From Hypoxylon rubiginosum (Eukaryota; Ascomycota; Sordariomycetes; Xylariales; Hypoxylaceae): 64,000 nucleotides of DNA. This document shows positions 1 to 12,694 of the stretch, one piece after another; the stretch's first letter is position 1, and the number at the start of each line of letters is the position of its first letter. The position numbers were made by a program, and so were the translations under genes. Where the stretch lies: the NCBI GenBank assembly GCA_902806565.1, contig CADCXA010000029.1:620001-684000 (forward strand). The letters are read 5' to 3'. A model generated the notes under the pieces. That model ran no database searches. It saw only the letters and a list, made by a program, of their open reading frames with translations, and was not told the DNA's origin.

Positions 1-1383
1 GTTCCATCCGGTGTGCTGCCCAGTTGCGGTGAAGTGACCCCGTATTCGGCTGGGTTATACTGCCGCAGAGGCAGAAGCTGGGACGTGCTCTTGGTGCTCG
101 TAGTGCTGGCCGGTTCGTCGGTAGGGGAGAAGAACGGAGCCTTGGGCGAGGTAGAATAGTGAACGTTATCTGGGATGGCGGGAATGGCCGTAGCGATGTT
201 GTGCAACGGTAACATCTTGTTATCTCCCCGGGCGAACGAACTCAAACGTGGGTTGCCGCTCTGGGACTGCCATGTTGCTTGCTTTGGCGACTCGGGAGAA
301 ATGGGATGAGAGCCCAGAGCGGAGAATGGGCTCGCGTAGGGTTTCTCCTCCTCGATAATGCCGTCGGACGGGTTTGGAAAGAATGCCGGCGACTTAGGAG
401 TTAAGTGTGTTTGGCAGCGGAATGAAAGTGAGGAGGCAGGTCGATGACGACTCTTCTGCCCGGTGGCCACGTTTCTGGTGTCTCCGACTATAAGACTGCG
501 ATTGCGTCGTTTACGGCAACGCACGAATAAGAAGCCAGCTACCGCCAACACAGCAACAATAGCACCGGCGACAATTCCCACAATCTGACCTACAGACATG
601 GTAGATTGTTTTTCGTTGGTAGTGTCTTCCGCCGTAGGATCAACTGCGGTGACCCTATTTTTAGAGAAGACAGTATCATTTAACCCTATTACCATACCGG
701 TGGGTGGCCGTTGCTTGCACCCTGCGTCCAAAGCGACAAGGTCTGCGAAACATTAATTAGTATTAAGATACCAGAGAGGCCAATGAGGGGATTTACAGTT
801 GGCTAGGTAGTCCTGGTCATCAGACGCAGATACACAGGACATGCACTTGGAGACCATGTCGTCAGACATAGGCCCAGTGCCAGGACAGTAAGAGTAGCCA
901 TTATCCTCCGGGTTGAGGTTATCGTCGGTTAGAGATTCCCTTAAATCTCCACATGCGAACGAAGTAGAGCATGGAGTAGATGCCACAGTGGCATTCGGGA
1001 ATCCAAATATGCAGTAGTCAAACGTATATCTGAGGTTATCTATGCACATGTTAGAATACTTGTTTGGGTAAGTACCTGGGCAGGTAATTAAGAATTCACT
1101 CACATAAGAACCAACTTTGATCACTCTCGCTCCCTTGAGAAAAGGCACTACTCTGAAGACAAGTCATACAATTCTGAAACTTTTGCCCTTTGGCCGATGA
1201 AGAATATTCGGAATCGTAGCATGAGATGTCGCCGTTACCCGTCGTTGACGAGTTCGGATCAGAAAAGTCTAGACCCGTGGAGTCTACACAGAGGGAAGCG
1301 CAAGGGGAGTTTGGTGTGACTTGCAAGCCAGTGGTATGTTGTGTAAGGAGAGAAATAAGTAGAATAGATATAAGAGAAGCCAT
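1..1383 (-). CDS. Cysteine-rich single-pass membrane protein, 3' end beyond window
   Basis: Not a named gene to me; it resembles fungal predicted surface proteins often labelled LPXTG-domain or cysteine-rich membrane proteins. Exons: 1383-1104, 1039-797 and 742-<1. Introns 1103-1040 (GTGAGT, CTAAC branch, TAG) and 796-743 (GTAAAT, TACTAAT branch, CAG). The model gives at least 421 residues. The start at 1383 gives a hydrophobic signal peptide (about residues 1-20); the in-frame ATG ten codons upstream would put a charged stretch before it. The ectodomain (about 20-222) has two Cys-rich units with C-x2-C motifs, including a QSWFLYNLRY segment rebuilt across intron 1. A transmembrane helix lies at about 225-248, followed by a CRKRR stop-transfer and a Ser/Pro-rich cytoplasmic tail of more than 170 residues. 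The layout suggests a cell-wall or membrane sensor; that role is inferred. The stop codon lies left of position 1. Confidence 0.82.
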
Positions 1384-3016
1384 CTCGCCTGGAGAATCGA
1401 TGTGGAGGATCAAATGAACGTTCCGTATAAAATAGTAGCGACGAAGAGAGTGTGTAGATTAAGTATATTACAATAGTGTTAGCATGAAGTAGCCGCCAGC
1501 CAGCTGGTTGGATTGTTGAATGTACTGAGACTCAAAACCCAAGACGGAAGAAAAAGAAGGCATAAAAGTTTGATAAAATATTAGGACGTCGAGTAGAGAA
1601 GTCAGGACTGGCTAAATAATATATTAGATCCGATCAGCTTCAATAGAGTAGGTGTGCTTGCGGCGGTGATGCCGCGCCATTGGAGGTCCACTTCACCCGA
1701 CGCTCGGTGGTAGTCGGCGCGTATAAGCTCATAATGGTGTAGATGGCTTGCACCGGGGAGGTGGTATCGCAGGAACAACTGTGTTCTACCCCTTGCATAT
1801 AGACGAAATTCCCCGATCGAGTGTAGGGCGGTGGTAATGGCACGTTTTCAAAGAACAGAAGATCATATTGGACAATGGTAAGATGGGTGTCTCAAAGGGG
1901 TTAATACGACATTATCAGCCAGTGAGATGGACGGAAGGCCTAGGTGCTCTCCGTTCTAAGCGCCGTGATTTGTTCGGTAATCTCACCCAGCACAACTAGC
2001 GGGCCGGGTAGTGAGGTTGCTGGCGGCAAACATCACGACCGCCTGGCCACGATCTAGAGACCGACAGAACAGCCCTAGCTAGCCATGTCCCTTTCCGGGA
2101 AGACGAAATACACGTATTTCCCGAAATGGCGAGGGCCCATTGCGCAGGCCGCGGGGAAGCAGAGCCATCTGATCCGATGAGAATGGGTAGAATGTTGCCA
2201 GTTCGTTCGACTCTCGAGTTCGTTACGAAGAGCACGTCTGGTTATACAGACTTGAACTTCAATAATCCCCTTATTCGATTGAACCGGTTCTTGTCGGATC
2301 TGTCTCAAGCCGGCGTTCTATAACATTGCCGAATTGCAACTTGGACTAGCTTCTCCTTATCCAATTCGTTCTACAAAGTACATGTAGGGGGTACATGCGG
2401 TCTAAAGGTTGCAATGAAGCACTGCGTCGCGGGGCGCTTCGAGGAGTATATCCCAAGAGACGGAATCAAATATAGGATTGGTCAGAAGAAACGTAGGTAG
2501 CATTTTCAAAGCGCAACATAGAAATAGTTCCGTAGCGCATGGAAATGTGACTGTGATGACGGGCATGCAGATTGCAGATTGACGAGTTTGTTGAATCAAC
2601 GAATGGCGAACGGGCGCGTATTTAAGAAGTCAATTGGTCCGTGCCTTGGCCTCGTTATTGTGGTATATGGCATATAGACGCATATATTACAAAAGACATA
2701 TAATTCCCATGTAGTAAAGCGATTGGACTCGGGGCTCGTAAACACGAACAAGCTCACGCCGACCAAGATCGCAAGATTCTCAAGATGCCCAGCGCCTTTA
2801 TTGAACCCATTCGCTATGGTATCCGCGCTGTCATTCCCGAATCCAAAGCTATTGAAATAAAGTATGAAATATTGAGTCTAGTGCCAAAGTGAGCAGCTTC
2901 CATATTTCTGATCCCCGTTTTAAGAAACCCGTGTCCGCGTCTTTTCTTTTTTCCCCTCTCAAGGTCCACTGTCTCGGCACGGTCAATCGCGAGGATGTAC
3001 TGGCCATACCGGTACC
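1384..3016. other. Intergenic, no convincing gene
   Basis: This 1.6 kb lies between the 5' end of the membrane-protein gene and the 3' end of the GH43 gene. It should hold the promoter of the former and the terminator of the latter, since both are on the minus strand. Short open frames exist, for example 1640-1843 minus (67 codons) and 2126-2323 plus (65 codons). None has a signal peptide, family motif or clear splice partner, so I do not call them. Base composition is balanced and I see no repeats. Confidence 0.6.
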
Positions 3017-4018
3017 CTAATCTATCTCGACCCTGACCTCCCGGCCGTCGACGACGGTGGGCGTGGTGTGCATGCACCGCCCCCGCCCCTGCGGGCAGTT
3101 CGCGTGGAACGCGATCCCGACCTTCCCGTCCACGTGCACCGCGCTGGCGCCGCCCGGCGCCTGCAGCGTGTACTCGCCCGTCCGGATCATCGGGCGCGGC
3201 GCCCGCTGGAACGGGCCCTGGAGGCTCGTCGACGTCGCGTAGTTGACGTTGTAGCTCGACTCCAGGTAGCACCCGCTGCTGAAGAACAGGATGTACAGCC
3301 CGCTGGCGGTGCGCAGCAGGCTCGGCGCCTCGACCAGCGGGCCGTCCTCGTCGCTGCGGTCGAGGATCGTGACGGGATCCCCGACTTTCGTCACCCCGTC
3401 CTCTTCCACCTCCTGTAGCACGATGGGCGTGGGGGCGATCGGCTCGTAGGTGTTGCCGCAGCTGCCGCCGTGTCCGACGCTGTTTCCGTCTACCTTGTAC
3501 AGGACATACTGCTTGCCGTCGTCGTCCTCGAACGCGGAGGCATCGATAGCGCCGCCGATTTCGAGGTCGCAAGCGAAGGGCTCTTCGTCGGGTATGTATG
3601 GTCCGGTGATCGTGTCCGAAACCGCCCTGCCGATGCAATGATGGGCTGGGTTTGCGGCAACCTCTCCGCTATAGTACATGACGTACGTTCCGCTGGACGT
3701 CCGGTGCACGTCGGGAGCCCAAGTGTTGCGTCCGGTGGTCCAGGTGCCGGATTGAGGGAGAGCGTCGATGTCGTCTAAGAGTGTCCATTGTTTGTAGAAG
3801 GTTCCTCCGATGGCAACTTGTATTTGTTTGCCGTTACCCGTCGTCCCAAAAGCATACCACGTGCCGTCCTCGTCCAAGGTAATCGACGGGTCGGGAAAGT
3901 CCTGGCTGAATACGGGATCCTCGCCTGACCTTCGAAGAGGCTGGTTGGATATCACCGACGCAGCGACGAGAAGACTCGACGACAGCGCGATGGCTGCAAG
4001 CATACTAAGGAGTCTCAT
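3017..4018 (-). CDS. Secreted glycoside hydrolase family 43 enzyme
   Basis: A complete intronless frame of 333 residues, the usual size for a single-domain GH43. GH43 enzymes are inverting glycosidases (arabinanases, arabinofuranosidases, beta-xylosidases) with a five-bladed propeller acting on plant hemicellulose or pectin side chains. Residues 1-20 form a signal peptide. The three expected catalytic carboxylates are visible: Asp43 in DFPDPSI (general base), Asp159 in GAIDASAF (pKa modulator) and Glu230 in VEAPSL (general acid). NTWAPDV at about 98-104 is another family motif. There is no carbohydrate-binding module. Exact substrate cannot be told; arabinan or arabinoxylan is likely. GGCTAG at 4114-4119, about 96 nt upstream, matches the XlnR/Xyr1 site GGCTAR, but a hexamer is weak evidence. 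The 3' third is far more GC-rich (one 60-nt line is 78% GC) than the 5' end. Confidence 0.93.
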   Translation of the reverse strand: MRLLSMLAAIALSSSLLVAASVISNQPLRRSGEDPVFSQDFPDPSITLDEDGTWYAFGTTGNGKQIQVAIGGTFYKQWTLLDDIDALPQSGTWTTGRNTWAPDVHRTSSGTYVMYYSGEVAANPAHHCIGRAVSDTITGPYIPDEEPFACDLEIGGAIDASAFEDDDGKQYVLYKVDGNSVGHGGSCGNTYEPIAPTPIVLQEVEEDGVTKVGDPVTILDRSDEDGPLVEAPSLLRTASGLYILFFSSGCYLESSYNVNYATSTSLQGPFQRAPRPMIRTGEYTLQAPGGASAVHVDGKVGIAFHANCPQGRGRCMHTTPTVVDGREVRVEID

Positions 4019-6753
4019 CCTTAATAGCTTGCATGTCGAGCAAGCTAGCAGGAACGGGGTGGCTGCTAGAGGAGTTGAGTTTAAAATAAAACAGAGGCAA
4101 TGTCAGAAAGCTGGGCTAGCTTACGATGGCAAGCTGATCTATGGGACAAATAACGGGACCGATGCTCGCTTCGCTTCTGGCTCGTCGATCCGGAGGGGCT
4201 ATGTCGGTCCTCGTCCACATTATAAAGAACCGATGATAATATAGAGCATGACAGCCGTGGTACTGTATGTAACTCCTTTTCTTCTTTAGGATCCTTCATT
4301 CGGTCAAATTCATGCTCCCTATTTTACGAAGATGCATATCAAGTATCACAAGAGACAGTAGTAAATACGTCTGCGATGGTGCGGCTGACATGCGGGTGTA
4401 ACTGGCCGGTCGAATCAGAATTATAAACCGCACATTCGCCTACTCCGCTTGGTAGGACATAAGAAGAGAGAAAGGACAGAGGCGCGGTTCGTGGTTTACC
4501 CGACTAGAGTCGCCGGCTTGGCCTCCGTGTATATGCAGCTACGTCTGTCGTGGAGCCTCGATTCTACCACTCAACTCGCAGAAGATTCCGATGCACAAGG
4601 AGCTGCAGAATAGTGGGATTAGGGCGGTGTTAGCATCGACCCTACCTACTGCTTTAGGAGTATGGTTCCTACTCCCAGTATGTTACGAAAACAGCGGGTC
4701 GTTAACTTTAGAAGTATACTGTACGTATTCTCACGAGAGCAGGAGAGTTACTATCACATTATACGATAGCTAAGAAGTCTCTGGTACCGGTACGAAGGCT
4801 AAATGTCCATCCATCTAGATTTTATACATACATGTGCCTACCTAGGTAGGTAGGTAACCTATGTATATAGCAGCTACTAACAAGTGTTGTAACTTGTAAA
4901 TCGACCATGCAAACTCACATGCAACTACAAAACGTTACGTTGTCAGCTTCACCCACAGCAATGGTAAGTTTCGTATGCCAAGTGCACCTCCTAGCTCTTA
5001 CCCCTGAAAAAAGGTGGCCCAGCAGTGACGTTGCAAAGTCAATGGTTGGTGATCTTCGCAGAACTTAGTTTCGATCTTCCCGCTACCAACGTTAGGGAAT
5101 TCTGGACCGACAATGCTCCCAGGTCAATGCAACAATGCGGCTGATGTCAAACGGTAAACCCTGTCCCGGGTGTCCCTTTGTGCATAACGATCCACGAGCA
5201 ACCGCAGCGGATCTACACCACAGGCAGATGCCATTCAAGCGTACCTATGTATTTCAACGACATATTAATTCTGGCAACGCCCAGACGCCCTAAAATCGGA
5301 TTATATCTTCGTCGTACATATCTCTACTAGCGAAAACGCATCATTTGTTGACGGAGTACGAAGCTTGATTCAATTCATCGAGGTACCCTTTATTTCTTCG
5401 AGTACGGCCTTTCGAGCCTCTGCTAAACCCCGCCCCCTTTTCCGCCCCAACCAACGATCGATACCGTACATAGAATTGATGGCAGATGTTAATGAATATC
5501 AATTCATTCTAATCTACATAATCTAAGAATACGAAATTTCTATGGGCTATTCATAAACCGAAATGAGCTGTATTAGCATATCAAAAGATTATTAATACAT
5601 TTTTGTTGACCTGTCTAGTTCAACATTGCGATTTCTTCCCTACCTATGTTTCCCTTATTCTCCGGAGCTCAAGACAGCATCACACAGACTATAAGCATGA
5701 ACCCTTCTAGTTGGTCGGTGGACGAATCAGCAACTCAATAACACAAGGGCAAAGCCTACAAAAATCCAGTGCTCTCGTAACACGTAGTGCTAACACGAGC
5801 CGGGAGAAAAGGCCACGAGGTTCTTGGCCCTGAGCTAGGTGAGTTTGTGGAAGGACAAAATGGCATTCGAGACAACAGATACGACCAGCGGAACTAATCG
5901 CCTGAACTACCTGCCCACGATGGAAGGTAATACACTTGTATAGTGTTATTCGTGTAGCTCTACGGAGAATAGCCTCGGGTTTTCTCCGACCGAAATATCA
6001 TTTGGAGCATCTGGCCTGGTTCATGTTCTAGAAGCTTATGCTCCGACGACGAGCAACGAGAATTAAAGTAAAAGGGAAATATGGCCAATGACGCTCAACG
6101 GGATAAATAATCATTCACACTACCTACGGTATGTTGTGTCTTCAGACTAGCATGTCATCCGGAGCCGGTCAGCTCTTTCTAGTCTCACTATTGTCCTGCC
6201 ACCGAGACCCATTATTCGACCTGCATGTGAAGTAAAAAGTAGTACAATTATTAGTAACATACTGTTAGAAACGATAGTGACATCTAAGGTTCCTCGGCAG
6301 GAGTCATTCCTGTGCTGAGCCGAGTCTCTAGACGGGTCAAATATGCGAGATCACCAATTCGGAAGGTCATACTGTTATCCCATTGAGCCTCAGGAAGGCA
6401 AACATTGATTACATCAGTTGAGCCTTTGTCAAAAAGCATTCATTATCACTTAAGGGCACGGAAGGTTGCCGAACGTGGCGGGTCATGCTGATGAACACAT
6501 CGTTATGTTTAACTAGCGGTGTTTCCTGTGATGTACTGTCGTAGGTTCCACTCTCATTTCTCTTAACAGTGAAACATGACGGTGGGAAAAAAGCAAAGGT
6601 CCTGAACGCCATTTTTCCTAGTCCTCAAGAAACGGTATGATACAGCAGACAACGCCGTAGAATAAGGACTGCAGATGCAACTAGCCAGTGACCGAATGGT
6701 ATCAACCAAATGCAACCTCCGAAGACATCCTACCCAGACTCAGAGTGGTTCGT
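4019..6753. other. Intergenic 2.7 kb, no gene recognised
   Basis: This stretch separates the GH43 start from the Cbf5 stop and contains the GH43 promoter. Base composition is ordinary, about 45% GC by eye. Small frames such as 4591-4773 plus and 6409-6612 minus have no recognisable content. A GGCTAAA heptamer at 4797-4803 fits an XlnR-type site but lies far upstream. A short TAGG/CCTA-rich near-palindrome at about 4838-4856 is the only local repeat seen. I found no tRNA-like A/B boxes, though I cannot exclude a non-coding RNA. Confidence 0.55.
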
Positions 6754-8379
6754 TTATTCTGAATCAGAGTCGGCCTTCCCCAGGGATGCACGCTTGGCCT
6801 GCTTGGCTGCCTTCTTTTCGGCCTTTCTCTTCTTGCGCTCCGCCTTCTCTTCCGCCGTCTCACTATCGTGCTTCTTGCGCTTCTTCTTGTCATCCTCGGC
6901 TGTCGCGGGTGTAGGTGCAGACGCGGTGTCTTGTTCGGCCGCTGCAGGGGCCTCGGTCATTGTGACATCGGCGGCTGGGGTTGGTGCTGCAGCATCAGTC
7001 GGAGCCGGAGCGCTGAAGTCCTTGTACTCTGCGCTCCATTTAGCCGGTGTTGCTTCGTTCGCTCGTCCAAACTTGTCCAGCTTTCCAGATGCCTTCAGCT
7101 TCTTCTTCTCGGTCGCAGTAGGGCCCAGACCCCATCTACGAGGGTAAAGGTCTCGTTCCATGATGCATCGCTTCACCTTCGCCACTACACCGTGATCACA
7201 GGATGACATCTCCACAGTCGACATCATAGCAATGCCGAGGGCAATAGCCTCACCCTTGGTGGTCATCAGGACAACCTCCTCGTGTACTTCGATGCCATCC
7301 TCTGAAAAGTACGTCAGCTTTAGTCAACAACGCAGAATTAAAATAACTAATACATACCATATCGCAACAAGCCGGGTATCATGAGCTTCGCACCATAGCA
7401 AATAGCATTGACGGTGCTGTCCTTGACGACGATTCGTTTATACGACGTAAGAAGGGTCTCTAGGGGCGCGATGACCTTGCGCAGGTAGGATTCATCTCTG
7501 GTATTGTCCATCATCCATTGGGCGTCGAGAACATCGTGAAGAGTCACAAGGTCCTTGGTCTCATCCATAGCACCACTTCGTACTCGTCGTAGCTCTTGCA
7601 TGTGCGCACCTACACCGAGCAGGAGACCCATGTGTACACATAGCGTTCGGATATAGGTACCGGCCTCGCAGCTAACCCAGAAGATTCCAAGATGCCGGTC
7701 GTTATCGAACTCAATGACTTTGCTCTCGTGAATGGTTCGGATACGAAGCTGTCGCTTGACGGCGGAAATTAGAGGAGGTCGTTGGAAGAGAGCTCCAGTC
7801 AAAGTCTCGAGGGCGCGAGAAAATTGTGCCTCGCCGCCGGGAAGCTTGTCGTGCAATCGAATGACAGCAACATATTCTTTTCCAGCACCTTGTTGGGACT
7901 TGACAAGTCGAGTCGCACGGTCAATGCAGACGATTAAGCAACCTGTGACCTTGGGATCGAGGGTTCCGCTGTGACCTGTCTTCTCCACACTAGATTCGCG
8001 ATATCAGTTTAGAATTTCGCTCGCACCATTTGAACCATTTTATCGTACCGTAGAATTCTCTTCACCCAGGCGACAACCTCGTGACTCGAGGGGTTCGAAG
8101 GCTTGTCGAGGTTGATCACACCGGAGCTGACGTATGACTTGAGGTCGCGAGTCAAAGGCGAACTGCCATTGGGAATGGGAGTAAAATGTCCAGTTCGGAC
8201 GAGAACTGTTCCATCGAATCAACATTACAACTCAAAATTCTCTAGTGATCAATCCACGTACGCTTGTCGTAGTTCTTCAGCAACAGGGGCCATGTGCTCG
8301 TGTCGACAGACGGAGTGACCGCAGTTGGCTTGATTGAGAACTCGTCCTCCTTGGGCTTAATATCCTCCTTGGTCGCCAT
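6754..8379 (-). CDS. CBF5: H/ACA snoRNP pseudouridine synthase Cbf5 (dyskerin)
   Basis: Catalytic subunit of box H/ACA snoRNPs. It converts uridine to pseudouridine in rRNA and snRNA under snoRNA guidance, in nucleolus and Cajal bodies. Exons: 8379-8262, 8205-8049, 7989-7358 and 7301-6754. Introns are 8261-8206 (GTACGT), 8048-7990 (GTACGA, TAG) and 7357-7302 (GTATGT, TTTTCAG). Spliced product 484 residues, normal for fungi. The dyskerin-like N-terminus occupies about 30-70. The TruB catalytic domain follows, with GTLDPKVTG holding the catalytic Asp103. The PUA domain begins near 300 ([20 protein letters not shown]) and runs to about 375. A Lys/Glu/Ala-rich tail ending in DSDSE fits the nucleolar-targeting tail. 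The junction residues [18 protein letters not shown] and LLRYEDG rebuild conserved family sequence, which supports every splice. It is an intact housekeeping gene about 550 bp from the AT-rich block. Confidence 0.97.
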
Positions 8380-8935
8380 TTTGAACCGTCGTAGTATATA
8401 CCAATCGAATTTGCGTAAATACACTGGCGACGGTGTAGACAGAAAGGAGAATTTCTAACAACAATCGCGAACGAAATTAGATTGTCTTTAGAGAGGCCGT
8501 TTCTGCGAATTGGAAAAAAAAATTAGAAAGCTCCAAATTTTTTCTAGCTGTGTGGGGCGCTTTGATCTAATCTCTAGCTCCAGCCACATTTTAGCTCCCA
8601 ATCAGCTTATCGATAGCAAGTGTAGTGGCGCAACGATTTGCTACAAGAATTCTCTCCCCCTTTTTTATTCCCAACACACTCATGACCTTGCGCCGACGAC
8701 TTGCATAACTAACAATTCCTGATAGACCTTTCACGAGAGGTGAAGCCGTGTTAACACGTCGACCTAGGAAGGTGCAGGCTGTAACTTAGTCGACAAAGGC
8801 ATACTTCTCACGGTCTGCAGCTTCGGAGGACATTAATATGCTTGCTTCGCTCGTCCTTTGATATTTCACGAAATATTGTACGAAAATCAATAAGCTAGAG
8901 AAATTACATTTCTTATAACTATTTTATTTTCAGGC
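8380..8935. other. CBF5 upstream region running into AT-rich DNA
   Basis: Balanced sequence holding the CBF5 promoter. From about 8870 G+C begins to fall, and past about 8936 it collapses to near zero. No gene is seen in it; the 70-codon frame at 8510-8722 plus lacks features. Confidence 0.6.
8535..8544 (-). promoter_or_regulatory. RRPE-like A/T element upstream of CBF5
   Basis: Read on the minus strand this is GAAAAAATTT, about 160 nt upstream of the CBF5 start. It resembles the ribosomal RNA processing element (core AAAAWTTT) that is known upstream of ribosome-biogenesis genes in many ascomycetes. A/T runs are common close by, for example 8513-8523, so the match may be chance. I did not find a convincing PAC element beside it. 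Confidence 0.3.
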
Positions 8936-8992
8936 CGTAAAATAGAAGTCGTTAAAACCTTATTCCGTATTTACTTAGTTACTTAATATTTA

Positions 8993-9590
8993 ATCTTAAT
9001 AATAAAATTTACAAATAATATATTATTTATTTTAAATAAGTTTTTTATTAAAAAATATTAAAATATTATATAAATTATTTTATTATATTATACTTATTTT
9101 TAAAAATATTAAATAAATATTTAAAATATTAACTTTTTTTTATTTTATTAATATTATTATAATTTCACCGGCTAATTAAATACTTAAAATTATTTTATAA
9201 TTTTTAATTTTTTTTTTTACGGTTTTATTATAATAAAATTTATAAAAATATAAATAATATTAAAAAGTTATATAAAATAAATTTTATTTAATTATATTAA
9301 TTATTATTATTTTTAAATAATAATAAAATAAATTAATTAATTTTATAAAAAATTTAAAAAACGTGTGTTAAAATATAATTAATTAATTAAAATTTTTAAA
9401 ATTTAAATTTATTTATAATATAAAAAAAACCCTTTTTCCCTTTCTTTTTTTCCCCGGTTAAAAAATAAGTTATATAATTAATATTTAATTATTATTATAA
9501 GTTATATTTTCTAAATATTTATTTTTATAAAACTAATTTAAAAACTTATAAATTATTATATATAATTTATATTTTATATATTATTAAAAA
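8993..9590 (+). repeat. Dispersed direct repeat, copy A
   Basis: Two segments, 8993-9129 and 9481-9590, recur in the same order at 10170-10306 and 10304-10411. Differences seen by eye are almost all C/T or G/A. Copy A carries about 350 extra bases between the two segments, so either copy B lost them or copy A gained an insertion. Confidence 0.75.
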
Positions 9591-10169
9591 TTTATTAAAT
9601 AAAAACTTATAAATTAAATTAATATATATTTATTTAAATATTTATATATAAATAAATAATTAATATAAGTTTATAAACACGTTTTATAAAATAATTATTA
9701 AAATAATTATAAAAAAGTTTTTTAAAACCGTTTAATAAAAATTATATTTTTTTTTTTAAATATTAATTATTAATTTTATTTTTAACTTTAAAACACGGTT
9801 TATTTAAATTAATAAAATTTTAATTAATTATTTATTTATTTATTTAAATATATATATAAATAAGTTTTTATTTTTATTAAAAAATTAAATTATATTTATT
9901 TTATATTAATTATTTTTTAATTTTTATAAAAAAATATTATTAAATATTAAATAAATTTTTTTAAAATTAATATATATATTTTATATTAACTTTTTTAATA
10001 GTATATAATAATTTAATTATAATTTTATACTTATAAATATATATTTAAAATAAAAACGTTTTTTTAAAATTATTTTTTAAATTAAAATTAATTTTTTTAA
10101 TAATAAGTAACAATTTAATAATAATTTTATATTTATAAATAACTATTAAAAATAATAAAATCTAGTTTT

Positions 10170-10411
10170 ATTTTAATAATAAAATTTATAAATAATATAT
10201 TATTTATTTTAAATAAGTTTTTTATTAAAAAACGTTAAAATATTATATAAATTATTTTATTATATTATATTTATTTTTAAAAATATTAAATAAATACTTA
10301 AAATATATTTAATTATTATTATAAATTATATTTTTTAAATATTTATTTTTATAAAACCAATTTAAAAATTTATAAGTTATTATATATAACTTATATTTTA
10401 TATGTTATTAA
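10170..10411 (+). repeat. Dispersed direct repeat, copy B
   Basis: Compact partner of 8993-9590: the two matching segments are adjacent here. It starts 1177 bp downstream of copy A. Probably a fragment of one decayed transposon family or a local duplication. Confidence 0.75.
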
Positions 10412-12619
10412 AAATAAAAATTTAAAATATTAAATTTTTTTTTATATTTAAACGAAAATAATTAATTTTATTTTAAAAAATTTTAATAATATTATATATT
10501 TTTAATAAATAATTTTAAAATTTAAGATATTTAATATTATATTTAAAATTATATAGTTTTTTATATATCGCGAAATTATTAATAATATTTTATTTATATT
10601 AAAAAGTTTTATAATTTTTTAGTTTAATTTGTTTAACTTATTATTTAATAATTGTTGTTTTTTATTTTAATTGGTTAAAATATTATTTTTAGTGGTTTAA
10701 AACTCGCGTTTTTTAATTATATAATTATATTTATAAAAAACATTAAAATATTAAAAACTAATTAAAATAATAAACTACTTATAAAAAAATAACGTAACTT
10801 TTTAACTTTTATTTTTTTTAAAACTTTTAACTAGCTGGTATTTTAAGTGTAAATATATTATTTTTTTTAAAATATTATTATTTTTTTTTTATTAAAAACA
10901 TTAATATATTACGTTAAAATACCAGTTAAAAACTATTATAAAATAATATTAATTTATTATAAAAAGTTAACGTTTAATTTAAGCGTTTTAAATAATATTA
11001 CTAATATAAAAAAAAGTTTATTATTTAACTTTTAATTTATTTAGTTAATAATAAAACTTAAAATATTGTTTTTATTTTTTTTTATATTATTTTACTTATT
11101 TTTAAAATTTTAAACTAAAATAATATTAATTATATAACCTGGCCATATAAACATAGCCGAAAAAAAAACTATAAGTTTTTTTTTTAAATTATATAAGTAT
11201 TTTACCATCGTATTATATTAATTTTATATAATTTAAATTAATTGAAATTTATTTATAAAAATATAAAATAAAAATTATAAAATTAATATTTAATTATTAA
11301 GTTTATTACTTTTTATTAAAACTTTTTATTAATTTATATTATTTTTTTTTAATTAATATATTTATATTAATTATTTTATTTATATTTTATACTTTATATT
11401 TATATTTATATTTATTTTTTTTAAACTTTTATTTAAATTTTACTATTTTTTTTCTTAAAAATTCTTTAACTAGTAATTATTATTTTTTTTAACTATTAAA
11501 ATATTATTATATTTATATTTATTAAAATTTTATTTATTATTAATTTAAATGTTATTATTATTATTAATAAAACTATTAAATAATAAAATAAAATTAATAT
11601 TTAATTTAAATATAATATTATTAAATATAAATTTAAATTATTTAGTTTTAATATAAGTTAAAATTAATATTAATTTTATATATTTTATTTTTAATTTTTT
11701 ATTAGTTTTAAACTTTTTTTTATAATTATTATTATTAATTATTAGTTTTAATTTATTTTATTTTTATATAATAAAAACCTTTTTATAATATTAATAATAA
11801 ATATTAAAATTATTATTATTAAATTTTAAATTTAAATTTAAAAAGTTTTTTTTTAAAATTAAAAAATAATATTTATAATTATTTTTTAATTATTAATTTT
11901 TTAATTTTAGGTTTTTTAACTCCAGGCTTTTTAATTATTAATTTTTATTTTATTTTTTCCCCTTTTTTTAATTATTTATTTTTAGTATTTTTACTTATAG
12001 CTTATATATTTTAATTAAAGTTTTTAATAGTTTTTATTTATAGTGTCCATTTTTTTAAAGTTTTATTAATAGTAAATTAAACTTTTAATTTTTTATTACT
12101 TTTTTATTTTTAAATAATAAAACTATTTTATTATATATTAAACTTTAAATAAAACATATAAATATATATTAAAAAAACGTTTTTAAAATAAAATAATATT
12201 TAATATTATAATAAAAGTTTAAATATAATAAGTTTTTATTAATAAAAAGTTCTAATAAATTTAATATATAAATTTATAATATATATAATTTATTTAGTTT
12301 ATTATTCTTATTTTTATTTTTTTTTAATATTATAACTATATAATTATAATTAAATAAATAATAAATATTATTTTAAATTATTATTTAATTTTTATTATTA
12401 TTAAAAGGGTTATTTATATTTAAAAATAAAGTTATAAAGTTTTATATATAATAGTTATTAAATTAAATTAAATATATTTTTAATATAATATAAGTTATTT
12501 TAATTTTAATTAACGTTTTTATAAAGTGATAAATTTTAATTAAAAAGTTATAATTATTTATTGGTTTTTTTAAGTTTATTATAATTTTAATAGTTAAAAC
12601 TTATAAAAATATTTTTTTA

Positions 12620-12694
12620 TTATTTAAAATTAATTTATTTAAAATTAATTTATTTAAAGTTAACTTATTTAAAATTAGTTTACTTATAATTAAT
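12620..12694 (+). repeat. 15-bp tandem repeat, five copies
   Basis: Unit TTATTTAAAATTAAT, starting at 12620, 12635, 12650, 12665 and 12680. The later units differ mostly by A/G and T/C changes, so the array predates at least some of the mutation. Confidence 0.75.

Noticed and set aside
1640..1843. 67-codon minus-strand frame as a small secreted effector
   Set aside because: No signal peptide and only a chance-like open frame. The few cysteines are not arranged in a recognisable pattern.
2814..3638. 274-codon Arg-rich frame on the minus strand and plus-strand frames across 3057-3778
   Set aside because: They overlap the intact GH43 frame, which has a signal peptide and all catalytic motifs. 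They are by-products of its high GC.
4591..4773. 60-codon plus-strand frame
   Set aside because: Too short and without supporting signal peptide, motif or splice partner.
4838..4856. TAGG/CCTA-rich segment as an interstitial telomere
   Set aside because: The unit is TAGG, not TTAGGG, and it spans only about 19 bases.
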